DNA of 64,000 nt from Mytilus trossulus (GCF_036588685.1 NC_086381.1:63371436-63435435), one strand, 5' to 3'. Positions 43,801 through 55,024 are shown, numbered from the stretch's first letter. Translations and numbers: made by a program. Notes: a model not told the origin generated them from the letters alone.

Positions 43801-46800
43801 CCTGGTAGAGGACAGACGAAAATCCTACGATAAAGGATCTCGGAAAGAAACTACCGATCCATTATGGGAACAGCTAAAACCCTCAGACATCAAATAGATT
43901 GGTCTGATAGTTTCCCACATGGAAACTACTAATGGATCACATCTGAAAACATGTCTCAAACAAACCTGAAAATATCTGCAGAAACCTTTCTCAACAAAAA
44001 AATATAATCCAATAATGATTGGCCCGACTATTTACCTTACATGAAATTCATAGGCAGAACTACAAAAGAGAGAATCATCCCCTCCTCCTAACCAAATTCC
44101 TTTAGAATATTAGAATAAGAAAATCTGAATCAAATGTATAGTTTTTTTTGTTTTTTTTTTATAATGAGTTCTTTTTCATTAAACTACGTTAGACAAAAAA
44201 AATTAAAACAACTCGTGCTTTATTTAAATTCTACAAAACACAAAGCTATATCTTCATCATTATGTTTTTGGCCGGACAAATAGCGAAAAACCGTAAAAAT
44301 GCTATTTGTCCGGCTTGCCGGATGAATAGACATTTTTGACTATTTGTCCGGCTAGCCGGACGAATAGCCACTGCCTTTTTTTTATGTAAACTTACGTCAC
44401 CAGCAAGCGGTATTTTCATTACAGTGTAGTCTGTAAAGTTGCGTTCGCCACAACATTTTAACTGAAAAAGAAAGATGAGGCGTCGAGATAGATATGACAG
44501 CTTCTTGTCTGTTGTTCAAACGGAATCATCACATAGTTTTATTACGATTTACCATCAAAACGTAGTCCCAAACTAAGTCATGCGCCTCTAGCCGTTGTAA
44601 GTCTACTTTTACTAGTAGTTCATTCATATTTTTTGGAGTTAAGTGTGGCGTCCATTTTTACAGAAGTATTACATATTTTATTTAGGAGCCAGCTAAAGAC
44701 CACCTCCGGTTACGGGATTTTCTCGCTGCGTTGAAGACGCATTGGTAGCTTTCGGTTGTTATCTGCTCTTTGGTCGGTTTGCTGTCTCTGTCACGTATAC
44801 CACATTTCCATTCTCTATTTTATTATTAGCAGTGACACTTTTTCACAGAACATTTTATTATATCGGTTTACTTTCAGTGGTAATTTTTAGACGTGGTACA
44901 CCCTTGTGAATATATTATTTAATTTTTTAGTGCGTAAATAGTTAACTGACTAGGATTGTCATTGTTCCTGCAGAAGGACGGAGTACTCTCCATGAAGTAG
45001 CGTTAAACACCAAAAATCAACAAACCAATCATATTTCCAGATAAAAATTCTGCATATCTTAATTTACGTCGAATTTTTTTATGACGATCTTGACGGTTAT
45101 TGCACGGTCGGTACTTCATATCTTTTGTTTCTTAAATTCTAAATACAGAATATTGATGATTCTATATGATATCAATTTTAGCGAATTTAAAGAAGCAAAA
45201 GCCGTCAATTATTTGGGGTTCTATATTGCACTTACCCAGCTCTGTACACCATCCCATCCTTTATTGACCAATTCACTTGTCTTATTTTTCGAATCATACT
45301 CCGAAAGAGATTCTCTTAATACAGTTTGTAGCGTGTCGTCTACCTTAAACAAAAACAAATAGTTTTAGTCATCGTTTGAAACGTAATAATAGTATATTCA
45401 ATTGCTATGGGTTCATATAGTCATTAAGAAATCATTAATGGGAAGAGTTTATAATGTTTACCCCAAATTCTTTCTGGACTGTATCACCAATCTATTACAG
45501 ATCTATTTCCGACTAGATTGTTGTTGTTTTGTTTTAGTTTTTTTCATAATTTCTTCAAACTTATTATTATACGATATTTATAACTGTTTGCAAGAATAAT
45601 GAATATTACATTATAAATATTCCCCCAAAAAAATCCATTAAGTAACAGATTTTAGTTATTCATTTTTCCATTCTTTTATTGAGCGAGACTTGCTTTACTC
45701 TCAGTGAGTCTGTGTCTTAAGCTAGTCAAAATCATTATTTTTTCTTACACCATTTACGAATATCGTATACACATCTTTTTTTCTCTCAATCAAATCAACT
45801 TGTCAAAAGCTTACTTTTCCTTTGTAAACAGCAGCAATGATTCCTGCTGAAAATTCACCAAGGAACACAAGCACCACGCATCCCATGTACTAAAAAGGAA
45901 AATAAACAGTATGAGTATATGTAGTCCGAGATTTCTCTTCATGACGTCCAACGGCTGTTTAGCCAGACAAGCTTGGGCCGTGGGACCCCAGCTTGTCTGG
46001 CAAAACAGCCGTTGGACGTCAGAGTAATTTCGGACTATAGTATACGATGCCATATATAAGCCATATTTATAGTCTTTCATTTATTGTAATTCTTAAATGA
46101 TTTTTATCCGTATTACAAGAATACTATAGTAGAAGATGTGGTATGATTGTCAATGAGACAACTTTCCATCGGCGAGCCAAAATTACACTAACAATTGTGC
46201 AAATTGTGTATTTATATATTCATCATCTAAAACGTTGTCTTTTCTCCTGAATTTTGTACAGAGCTACATGTACAGATATTTCGAAAAGTATTTAGAATAA
46301 TGAAGTTTGGCCATAATCGTAAATTATAAATGGATAATTGACCCGAAGCGAAGTCGAAGATGAATTTCCAACATACATTTCATTGAGCATTAAGCATTAT
46401 CATTTCATACTGTACTTTGATTTACCAATGCCAAACAGAATTTGATCTGTTCCATCATTTCGTATTGTATGTTGACTTACCAGTGCCAAGAAGAATTTGA
46501 TCTGCTTGCATCCACCAATAAAACCAAACAGACCGACAAGCAAAACGAATATACCGAAGCCTATTAATATGTAAGCAGCAGTAGATATGTACTTGTCTCC
46601 TGAGTTCAGTTCTATGACATGTTGTATGTTTAGTAAATTAGGATTTACTTTTAGAAATATTCCTACACCCAGTACAAATACACCTGTGAGCTGAAACATA
46701 AAGCAAGTTATAAAATACATTGTGTGGTTTTTTTTTTTTTTTTTTCCTACGGTGATGTTGTTCTATTTTAAAAGCGTAAATTACATTCATAAGGAGTCAA

Positions 46801-47683
46801 AGACATAATGACATACAAACTACAATAAAATCAACCGCACTGGCCTTCGTTATGTTTACACAAAAAAGAATAAAACATTAAACATGCACAAAACACACCA
46901 CAACACGACACGACACGACACGACACACCACCACAACACAACACAACAACACGACACGACACGACACGACACAACACAACACAACACAACACAACACAAC
47001 AAGACACGACACGACACGACACAACACAACAGACCCATAACTAATTGTCCACAGCACAACAAAACAAACTACCAATAGCTAATTGTTCACTATCCTCAGT
47101 TCTATATACTGTCTAATAAAGGAGTATAAAGATTTTACTTGCTGACTGGTAGTTAGATCTAGAATATAATGATCATTAAGCGAACAGCAAGTTTCTCTGC
47201 AAAGACTTGCATTGGTTTTCCGACAAAAGTTCCTTTAAAGCATCGACGATAACATTTAGGGATCATTCGCTTTATTAGCTTAAATTTTTCGTGTTTGTGA
47301 TGTCTTCTCTTATTATTTTGTATGTCACCTGAAATCTTTGTAGGTAAAACTATACTGTTGAATCATTTATTTTCGAATATTAAAATTTCTTGCGTTTTCG
47401 TGGATATTCGATTTCGTGATTTTTCCAAAATCGTTCAACATTTTACTTTGTTGTGCTGTGAGTACCCTCAAAATCAGGGATAATTGGTTTCCAACGAATA
47501 AATATGAATCCAAAGTACAAACATTCTCTCTTTAGAAGTCATGTACGTAAAGTCCCATTTTCATCTTGTTCACAAACGAGTGTTATACCATCAATTCTTC
47601 GAAGTTGATAATAAGTACTTACAACAAATAGTATGTTGAATGTCACAAGGACACAACGAGCAAATCCATCACAACAACCCATT
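40826..47683 (-). CDS. Tetraspanin, eight coding exons, complete
   Basis: Coding exons on the minus strand: 47682-47623, 46690-46481, 45889-45815, 45343-45236, 44461-44396, 41864-41769, 41580-41497, then a last exon at either 41118-41056 or 40891-40826. Each junction has a pyrimidine tract with AG and a GTAAG-type donor, and every intron is phase 0. The protein has 253 or 254 residues. It starts MGCCDGFARC and has TM1 (about 12-32), a small loop, TM2 with GFIGGCKQ, and TM3 (YMGCVVLVFLGEFSAGIIAA). The large extracellular loop has CCG (154-156), PDSCC (177-181), EC (187-188) and GC (206-207), six cysteines in all. NKT (135) and NFT (159) are possible glycosylation sites. TM4 follows, then a short tail. 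Tetraspanins organise membrane microdomains. CD63/CD9-type is the closest feel, but the lysosomal GYEVM tail is absent. Confidence 0.93.
41056..41118 (-). CDS. Tetraspanin alternative last exon A
   Basis: The acceptor cattttatttcag precedes LLGIFLACAAWKRSGDDDII and TAA. It has the same phase as exon B, so either can follow exon 7 (…GVAMFQ). Both have a stop and neither has a donor after it, so they are mutually exclusive ends. I see no canonical AATAAA close behind either. Confidence 0.88.
   Translation of the reverse strand: MLGIFLACAAWKRSGDDDII
41845..42062. repeat. 109-bp tandem duplication over the exon 6 acceptor
   Basis: 41845-41952 and 41953-42062 share cgaatccggaac/gagaatccgaaac, atttccagttagatat, agttttcaacgttatacaaa and atattttatttcctcagac. 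The second copy carries a duplicate 3' splice site (at about 41974) and a broken exon start with a stop as its second codon. Confidence 0.85.
42425..42640 (+). mobile_element. agggacagtcaaact-family repeat in intron 5
   Basis: Reverse-complement relative of the copies at 5048 and 14175: aacccttccggagtaccaaa, gtgggttcgtgttgctcagt and gcaatggcattgtcagttag. Confidence 0.7.
42786..44368. mobile_element. Inverted-repeat element with CCGGC palindromes in intron 5
   Basis: The left end has ctattcgtccggctagccgg followed by acgaatagt. The right end has the same palindrome (tccggctagccggacgaata) preceded by a second, diverged one (gtccggcttgccggatgaat). The ends are inverted relative to each other about 1.58 kb apart. 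The interior has a C run near 43315 and a 61-codon frame (43712-43897) with no family match. Confidence 0.6.
44640..44818 (+). mobile_element. ggttgttgtctctttga-family repeat in intron 4
   Basis: agttaagtgtggcgtccatt, agaccacctccggttacggg and gttgaagacgcattggtagc match 13885 and 50340. Confidence 0.7.
44935..45035 (+). mobile_element. SINE 3' end in intron 4
   Basis: aggacggagtactctccatg, gtagcgttaaacaccaaaaa and caaaccaatcat are a SINE 3' end. The tRNA head is missing. Confidence 0.6.
45922..46037. repeat. Strong hairpin in tetraspanin intron 2
   Basis: tgacgtccaacggctgtttagccagacaag-type arm sequence (45942-45972) pairs with 45990-46021. Outer tagtccgagattt pairs with aaatttcggacta-like sequence. 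The loop is tgggccgtgggacccc. It lies about 30 nt upstream of the exon 3 acceptor. Confidence 0.85.
46132..46200 (-). mobile_element. aatgagacaac-family repeat fragment in intron 2
   Basis: agaagatgtggtatgattgt, caatgagacaactttccatc and ttacactaacaattgtgc. Confidence 0.7.
46398..46506. repeat. 55-bp tandem duplication over the exon 2 donor
   Basis: atcatttcatactgtacttt, gatttaccaatgcc and agaatttgatctgt (46398-46451) are followed 55 bp on by atcatttcgtattgtatgtt, gacttaccagtgcc and agaatttgatctgc. The copy carries a second GTAAAT donor at 46425. Its use would add 55 nt and shift the frame. Confidence 0.85.
46880..47035. repeat. (ACACG/ACACA)n pentamer microsatellite in intron 1
   Basis: Blocks of acacgacacgac alternate with aacacaacacaac. 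The open frames across it on both strands are artefacts of the repeat. Confidence 0.9.
47357..47517. mobile_element. Diverged relative of the tactgtggatt MITE, intron 1
   Basis: tactgttgaatcatttattt, gcgttttcgtggatattcga and aatatgaatccaaagta keep the layout of 18112-18306. Confidence 0.5.
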
Positions 47684-48594
47684 CTGAAAGTAAAATTTCA
47701 GTATTTAAAAAAAAGAAGATTGGAATGAGTTTTGTATGATTACATAACTTATGGACTGAAGAAAATCAACAAAACATGAATGTATGCCGATTAGTTACAG
47801 TTTAAGCTTTCAACAACACCTCGAATTGCAGGTTTTTTGATAATGTCTTTAAGTTACCAGTCGGCCGCTTCGGTACTCAAGCATTGTTATATCTCTTTGT
47901 TTTTGTTCCCGATCCTATTTACATAATTAGCATACTAGTATTTTAGTAGATTTTGTTTCTTCTAATTCTGGGAATTTGGTGCTGAGGGAGTTGCTTGTTT
48001 CTGTTTGATTTTTGATTTTTAATGAAAATGATAGTTTTCATATTGGCATTGCAAAACCTAACGGGAAATGAAATCGTGAAACAATAAATAAGAAAGATAC
48101 ACAACACAAACATTTGTTGGTTCCTGGTTTTTTTTCTTGCTCGTCAGTTACGGTTACATCGAATATGTTTGATATTCCATACTTAACGACCATTTATGAG
48201 TAGAAAAAATATGTGTCATACACGTTTATTATTTGCGTTTTGCAACAGTCACCGATGAAAAAAGACAAACCTTATGAGTTCTACAAACATATTTGTGAAT
48301 TAGATAAAAACTTTAATTAATTTACTTTTCCCATTTTAAACTGGAAATACTTACTCGTTTCCTTTACAACTTTCTAAACAATAATTCTACCAAATATGAT
48401 TTTTTACTGATATAATCATCAGACAATACAAAAGTCCAATGTCCTTATTCCTGTACATAATACGCGTACGCCCCTTTCACTTTTTCACGAAAGATACAAG
48501 TTCATTCATCCTTAAACAGTCACGATAAAATACATGTAAAATTTCGTTTTTGATCATTTTTTTCTCCGTACTTTCAGTTGTATCCAATACTTAC

Positions 48595-48640
48595 CTAATT
48601 CTTATACTGAAAAGACCAAATGTCCGTAAAATTCCCTATA
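48595..48640 (-). other. Possible 5' UTR exon of the tetraspanin gene
   Basis: On the minus strand ataagaattag precedes gtaagtattgg, a good donor. An acceptor (actttcag) lies one base before the ATG of exon 1, so a non-coding first exon is required and this is the nearest good candidate. Its 5' end is not determinable. Confidence 0.4.
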
Positions 48641-48954
48641 TAACCAATTGATCAGGTCAACACCTCGAGTTATGTCGTCATTAATATCTAATCAAATAAT
48701 TTTTGATATGAATAATTATCCGGTGGTTGATAAATCAGAAATTTCATATGTGTACATATAGGGTTCACAGATAAAGTAAATATGGCGCATTATCTAATTG
48801 GTCATACATATGCGTCATAAAGAATTTCTTTCATCCCCGCCCAACCCCCCAAAATAGGGTGTAGACCTCCCTAACCCCAAAACACTTGACAATTTCAACT
48901 ATATTGGTTATTGTCTAGGAACTAGCTTTTAGTAATTTCGAGTTCTTTTATTTT

Positions 48955-49425
48955 GGTGTTTTGGTGTTTTGTGTCTTGGATTTGTTTTCTTTTTTGTGAC
49001 TCTCATTAATCTTTTGCGTAAGGCCAAATGCAACAGATTTTTTTTAAGTTTCTTCTTATGTTGAGCTGTCACATCACTTGCGGGCTTAGCGCTCAAACAT
49101 GTTTCACCAAGTCCCATTCTGTGTGTCAGTGTCTGTCCCAGGTCAGGAACCTGTAGGTTAGTGATTGTCGCTGGTTCATGTCTGTCATATTTTGTTCGTA
49201 AATTGGTTTTGATAAATCAGGCTGTTGCTTGGTTTATTGACCCTTTTGAATTGTTTCACAATTACCTTGTATAGCCGACTATATGCTGCATAGGTTTTAT
49301 ATTCTCATTGCTGAATTGCTGATATCGTACACGTACGGTGGCCTGATATTGCTTACTTCCACTTAATTTAAACTCTGGAAGATAGTTGCCTCGTTGGTTT
49401 TCATAACATATCTTCTCATTTTTAT
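48955..49425 (+). mobile_element. aatgagacaac-family repeat, long diverged copy
   Basis: gtcagtgtctgtcccaggtc, aggaacctgtaggttagtga, tttgaattgtttcacaatta, tatagccgactatatgctgc and gaagatagttgcctcgttgg follow the order of the full family, showing that its 5' part extends well beyond the common 200-bp fragment. Confidence 0.6.
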
Positions 49426-49429
49426 ATAA

Positions 49430-50265
49430 AAATGAAAAGAAATTTTCAAACATAAGAAAGGTAATGTGTGCAGAACACAAATAACAAACAAACAGAATCT
49501 TACCGTTAAAACTTTCTGTTTGACCTCAATGGTCAATGTACCTGACTCCCGTCCGTATTTCAAATACAAGTCTCTAGTCACTTGAGTTGTTGACTGCATG
49601 CACTCAAACGAATTAAAAATAGATCATCAAACAGCTTGACATGTATCGTATTAAATAGGAAACGGTATCATATGACAAATTAGGCAATTTGGTGTTTGAG
49701 GGCAAAACAATATAAGAAAACAATTAGATGATCTCTATTTTGTAATTTTTATCCACTTGCCACTTTTTCACATACCCTAGCCCTTTCTTAAACCTCTTTC
49801 CCACATATCCACTTTTTGTATTCTCTAGATCCTACATCTTCATTTTAAACCCCTATATCCCACCTCCCAAGAGCGTGCGAACCCTCTTTCTCCCTTTTCA
49901 GTGATCTCGTACATCATCCCGCAGTATTTCTGATTCTTGAACGGTAAATGTCTATTGTCATATTCGTACTTGACCTGTATGTAAGGCCAAATGGTCAACG
50001 ACGTTGAATTTATATTAAAACATAAAACAAAACAAAAATATTTATGAGGAAGCTAAGGGGCATAACTCTAGATTAAGTCGATTTATTTTTTTCGCCTGCA
50101 GATGCTAGTCCTTGGCATCATTGTAATATTTATGAAAAAGGTACTTTAGTAATCACCCGTATAAACAAAAACAAAAATTTAAACAGATAACTGAGGGGCA
50201 TAACTTTTGACAACAATACTAGCATAAATGGATGTTTAAAAGGACCACTGCTGTCCGTATTTGTG
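49430..50265. other. Unassigned DNA
   Basis: Pyrimidine-rich stretch at 49750-49900. No gene recognised. Confidence 0.35.
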
Positions 50266-50269
50266 AGTC

Positions 50270-50535
50270 CGTCCAAGGTCAAAAACATATGGCCTTTATT
50301 AGTCTTGCTTGTTTTTTTCAAAATTTTAGTTCATTTATACATATTTCGGAGTTTAGTGTGACGTCCACTTTTATTGAACTAGTACACAATCTTGGCAAGG
50401 GGCCAGCTTAAGCCCGTCTATGTGAGCTGTATTTTCTCGCTGCGTTGAAGACCCATTGGTGGACTTGCCTGTCTGTTTTCTCCTCTTTGATCGGGTTGTT
50501 GTCTCGTTGACATATTCCCCATATTCATTCTTAAT
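50270..50535 (+). mobile_element. ggttgttgtctctttga-family repeat, copy
   Basis: tggcctttattagtcttgct, agtttagtgtgacgtccact, tcgctgcgttgaagacccat and ggttgttgtctcgttgacat match 13885-14065 and are more complete. Confidence 0.75.
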
Positions 50536-50589
50536 TCAATTCTAGAGAAACTCCTCCTGGTAGTGTTTTTCAACGGTTTAATATATCAC

Positions 50590-51060
50590 GGGGATTGCAA
50601 GGTTATTGATTTATTGGTTATTATTGATGTTTATTGAATGTACATTGGCAAGTATTTCATGGATTTCCTGGAAGAGAACAAATTAAACATTACATTTACA
50701 ATAGGAAGATTATATTAAGTTGGTTGTTAAGTAAGTTAGGAATGGTTGTACATTAGTAATTCTAGGGCCATTTAATTTTATAGCTTGTTGTTCGGTGTGA
50801 GACAAGGCTCTGTGTTGAAGGCCGTACATTGACCTATAATGGTTTACTTTTATAAATTGTTATTTGGAAGGAGAGTTGTCTCATTGGCACTCACACCACA
50901 TCTTTCTATATCTATATTTGTTTAGGGGCCAGCTGAAGGACGTCTCCGGGTGCAGGAAGTTGTCGCTATTTGAAGACCTGTTGATGACCTTCTGCTGTTG
51001 TCTGATCTATGGTCGGGTTTGTGTCTCTTGGTCACATATTTTGCTTGATTAATTTTGTCT
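50590..51060 (+). mobile_element. Cluster of three repeat fragments
   Basis: 50595-50700 resembles the gcaaatatttcatg repeat of 59930. 50795-50915 is an aatgagacaac-family fragment (gttgaaggccgtacattgac, ggagagttgtctcattggca). 50930-51050 is a ggttgttgtctctttga-family fragment. Confidence 0.65.
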
Positions 51061-51535
51061 TGAGATTGCTGTCCGCTGACTTTTAATCCCTTATCTCCTT
51101 TAATTCTATTAATAGTTGTCTGGAAAAGGTATTTTGGTATCATTTTTTTATTCGATCGTCCTAAACATGCATTGGATACTTGCCACGGACGACATGAAAA
51201 CAACAATCCATCAATCAAGAAAATATTTCTAAATTGATTGATTGATTGATTGATGGATTGATACGCTTTTAGTGTCGTTCGTTCAGTGTCGTTCGTTCTA
51301 GTTAGTCCTGCGTTTTAACTTGAATTACGTCCCTTTGTATGATAGCCTTCCACAATTGTTGAATTTGATTCCGATTTTCGCTGTTCCGTGCTTGTCTATG
51401 ATACTGGACAGTGAAAAATATGGTAACTTTATTTTCCATTAAATGAACTCACAATGATCTTATAGTACCAAATTAGACATTATGTTAGACGGGAAACAAT
51501 AAGTTACAAATAGTTATCAAAAGTACCAGGATTAT

Positions 51536-51785
51536 AATTTTATACGCCAGACGCGCGTTTCGTCTACATAAGACTCACAATAAGTTACAAAGTCTGAACA
51601 AACGCTATACATATATTTGTTGTCGATATTAAAAAAAGGTAGAGCATATGATTGCCAATATGAGACATCGCGTCAACAGAGACCCGAAATGACTTAAAAG
51701 TTTTAATATATGTGGGTCATCGTACAACCTTCAACAATGAGTTAATCTTATAATGCACACAAAAGGCCCCTGCAAAAAAATCTTT
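51536..51785. mobile_element. Two adjacent repeat fragments
   Basis: 51536-51580 has ttatacgccagacgcgcgtt followed by tcgtctacataagactca, a motif I recall from mussel repeats. 51638-51780 is a diverged aatgagacaac-family copy (gtacaaccttcaacaatgag, aaaaggcccctgc). Confidence 0.6.
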
Positions 51786-52072
51786 ATCTTTAAAAACGGG
51801 CAGATTCCAGGAAATAAAAATAGGCTGTAGTTACAAATCACAAAATGTACTAAAAATACAAATTTGAAATCATCAGGAAGACCCGACCCCTTCCCCAACC
51901 ACGCTGGGTCAGCCTCTGAATAACCGAATATTTGCCTCTGTGACTTCTTTCAAAAAGTCTTTCGTGTAAGACTGCTACTTACAAAGAGAATCTGACTATG
52001 ACTGTTAAATAAAAGTGCATGTGGGCATCTTATAATTTACTGTTAACGCATCTTTCTTTTGAGGTTCTGATC

Positions 52073-52228
52073 CAGTGGCGGATCCAGAGGGGGGGGGTTC
52101 CGGGGATGCGCACCCCCCCTTTTTTTTGGCCGATCAATGCATTTGAATCGGGACATATGTTTTGCACCCCCCCCCTTTGCCCTGGGCTAGAACCCCCCCT
52201 TTCGAAAATTCCTGCATCCGCCACTGTG
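52073..52228 (+). repeat. GGCGGATCC-type dispersed repeat, copy 4
   Basis: cagtggcggatccagagggg, ggccgatcaatgcatttgaa and cctgcatccgccactg. The ends are cagtggcggat and atccgccactg, a clean inverted pair. Confidence 0.85.
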
Positions 52229-52617
52229 ATCTACAAAAATTAAAAAAACTGCATGTACACTTTTACATCATCCATTTCTTAACCCCTTTTCTGCGACTTA
52301 TATTGCCGCTTTCGGTTCTTCTAAATCCTTCTATGACGGTGTGGATTGGGGGTATATGAAATAGAGAATAATTGGCCAAAAATACACTGTATACACTTTT
52401 CATCATCCATTCTTCGACTTCATGACAGTTTTAATGTTGTCCCTTTCGGAATTGTCTAAGTCCTTCTATGAGGATGTTTATTGGGGTCTACAAAATAGAG
52501 AATAATATATATACAAAAGAAAAAGAAAATACAAAGAGAAATATGGAACAAATTCACAAAACACGAGAGAATAGATAAAATGGACAACAAAAAAAAAGAA
52601 TAGGGAAAAAAAACTAA

Positions 52618-52690
52618 GACCTGGGACTATTATACTAATTAGTATGATAGTCCCAACTATTATATACTAATTCGTATAACTGAGTCCCAG
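52618..52690. repeat. Palindromic hairpin
   Basis: gggactattatactaattag plus tatgatagtccc is nearly a perfect palindrome. A second half-site (actattatatactaattcgt, actgagtcccag) follows. Confidence 0.75.
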
Positions 52691-52721
52691 CTTAAACTAT
52701 TGACAGGAGAATACAGATATA

Positions 52722-52845
52722 GAATAATAAGAATAAGAATATTTATTAGTCCAATCAAGGGCCCTTGGTGGGCAGCATAACATGTACAAATAAAACAATA
52801 CATCATGATTTGTAACAGAAAAACATTTTTTTTATATTACAAGAA
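52722..52845 (-). mobile_element. 3' end of an attctt-tailed LINE
   Basis: Reverse complement of 21040-21172: aagaataagaatatttatta, gtccaatcaagggcccttgg, tgggcagcataacatgta and acatcatgatttgtaacaga. Confidence 0.65.
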
Positions 52846-53224
52846 TCCCCATCCACTGACCCACTTCAATGAGTCGGGAAAAAAGGTTTTCTTTATATAC
52901 CTTCGTGTTGCACCAACTTTAGAAAAATATCAAACGTTTATTAATTGTTCAGGGTTGTCACTAGGGTATTACAATGGGAGTTAAATAAGGGTGGGGGCAT
53001 AGGGGGTCGCATAGGGGGGTTCCGATCCCGGATCCCGCTTACTGTTTTGTTAGATTCCCATATCCCGCTTACACTATCTGCGTAAGCAATTCTCATTTTT
53101 TTGTCATTTCCCGGGTCCCGCAAGACCTCATTTCCCGTTTTCACGACACAATAATTTGACTTTCACGTTTCACGCTTACGAAAAATCAGGCAATCCTTCA
53201 TCACGCTTAGACCCCAATGAGAGC

Positions 53225-53405
53225 CACGGCATAGTCGGATCCAGGGGCGGGTGCTCGAGGGCGGGTGGCCCTGGGGGTCCCGGGCCCGCCTGTGTTAAAA
53301 TTATATACGGAATCACCGAAGAATGACTGGAGCGCCCCCCTTTTATGTCAGTCAGTGCCCCCACCCCCTTTTTTACAAAGTTCTGGAGGGGCTTGAAAGG
53401 AGGAA
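53225..53405 (+). repeat. Second GGCGGATCC-ended family, copy
   Basis: agtcggatccaggggcgggt, attatatacggaatcaccga and gtcagtcagtgcccccaccc match 2490 and 36730. Confidence 0.65.
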
Positions 53406-53409
53406 TCAA

Positions 53410-55020
53410 TCATGAGGCCTGCCGGGTTTGTACGGAAGATAACTGTCCATCCTCGAGCTGATAAAATTCTACCTAGTTGATTGTTCAATCAATGTTTTAT
53501 AAGTTTTTTTTTCTCATAGTCATCCTAGCTAAATGCTTTGTAAATCTATTTTTGTCCATGATCCTTTTATTAATTGAAAGTGGCAACGAATATCCTATAA
53601 ATGTCATAAATCTGTTTTCACATGCAAAAAATGTGTAATAACACATATGATAAATATGTGACTAAATCTTTTTAAGTAATTGCGATTTTTCTATAATCTG
53701 ATTTCAAACAAACCCCCATTCTTTATTTTTTGACAGGTGCCAGTTATGATTAACCTTTTCTTAGACATGCAAATAGTGCTAACTCGCTAGCTTTCCTTTT
53801 TATTCTTTTATCTTTTGGGTTCTCATCTGACATCTTTTCTATGTTCATTTTACAACAATGAATGCAATATTTGGCTTGTTTTTGTTAATGGATTGGAAAT
53901 ATAAATGTTTACTTAACGGTTTACAACAAAGGCGAATCACGGGCACCTGCCAAGCGGAGTAATACACAACATGTTTTATAGTTCCGGTCAATTTTGTAAT
54001 GGCTGCCAATGATCTCAAAAAATACAAATGTGACCTAAATAAGTTTACCGTTCCTAAATTTATGGACATTATTGATGTCTGGGACCGGACTTTCTTGTTT
54101 TTACAGACATTCATCTGTCCGTAAGGATGGGGATGGTGTCAAAATTATATTTAATAATCGGATGTCTGTCCATAGTCAAAGGTAAGATCATCACCTGAGA
54201 TGGAGTAGTGTACACAAAACATCAAAGATACCGTGTGTATTCCGTCCCCTTGTTTATGAAATGTTAATTAGATAATTAGTAATATTAAAGAATAGATCGT
54301 TCAAATTATAACATCTAAACTATTGATTTTCTCAAACGCTTTATTCTTTCAATCAAAAAACAAATACGCAATCAAAAGTTTTGACCATTCCTTTGATCTC
54401 GCCGCCATAATGAGAACTGCAGTGATTTTGTGTATTCGCTTCGATCTTTGATCATTTTAAACACATATACAATTATCATTTTACAATGTTTTTAAACTTA
54501 AATATGTTTGTAAACATGAAAGAATGTCTTAAATTGTGGATTTGTAAAGTAAACAAAATGTGTTTTAGGGCAATACACAAATTCCCTGTTTGGTCACGTG
54601 ACCATTCTCTGTCCCTCTTGATTTACTAGTCAAACAGTTATATATACTTGATGGTGTTCTGTTGAAAGGTTAACTTTTTTTTTCATGAACCAAAAAATGA
54701 TACAATACAGTCAGTTCATTTTAATAATTCCAAATTTATGCAGAAATAGATTTTATAAAGAGGAATGTGAGATTATTTTTGCTACCTACTAAATATTATA
54801 TGCAATTTTAGGACAGGTCCGTCAACAGTTAACCTAAAGGACTTAATAAATTTAGACTTATTCATGTTATTGTGTTTTGGTTTGGTAAAACATTCTTATT
54901 GAATATGTAAAGGATTTTTTTTTTGCTCTGACAGCTTTCTAGAAGCCAGAATTTTGTGATAAAAATTTCACCAGAAATTTCAGTCTCTGTTTTGTCTTGT
55001 TATACTCCCAGCCAGCCATC
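53410..55020. other. Unassigned AT-rich DNA
   Basis: No coding or RNA signal stands out. None of the frames has family motifs. Confidence 0.35.
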
Positions 55021-55024
55021 CTTC

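Noticed and set aside
46400-46480. Extension of the tetraspanin exon 2 frame to a stop (VSQHTIRNDG…)
   Set aside because: It reads through a strong GTAAG donor at 46480, and the downstream exons complete a canonical tetraspanin only if that donor is used.
46831-47078. Frames over the ACACG microsatellite (CCVVLC / HDTTQHN repeats)
   Set aside because: Low-complexity pentamer in a tetraspanin intron. Open frames are expected by composition.
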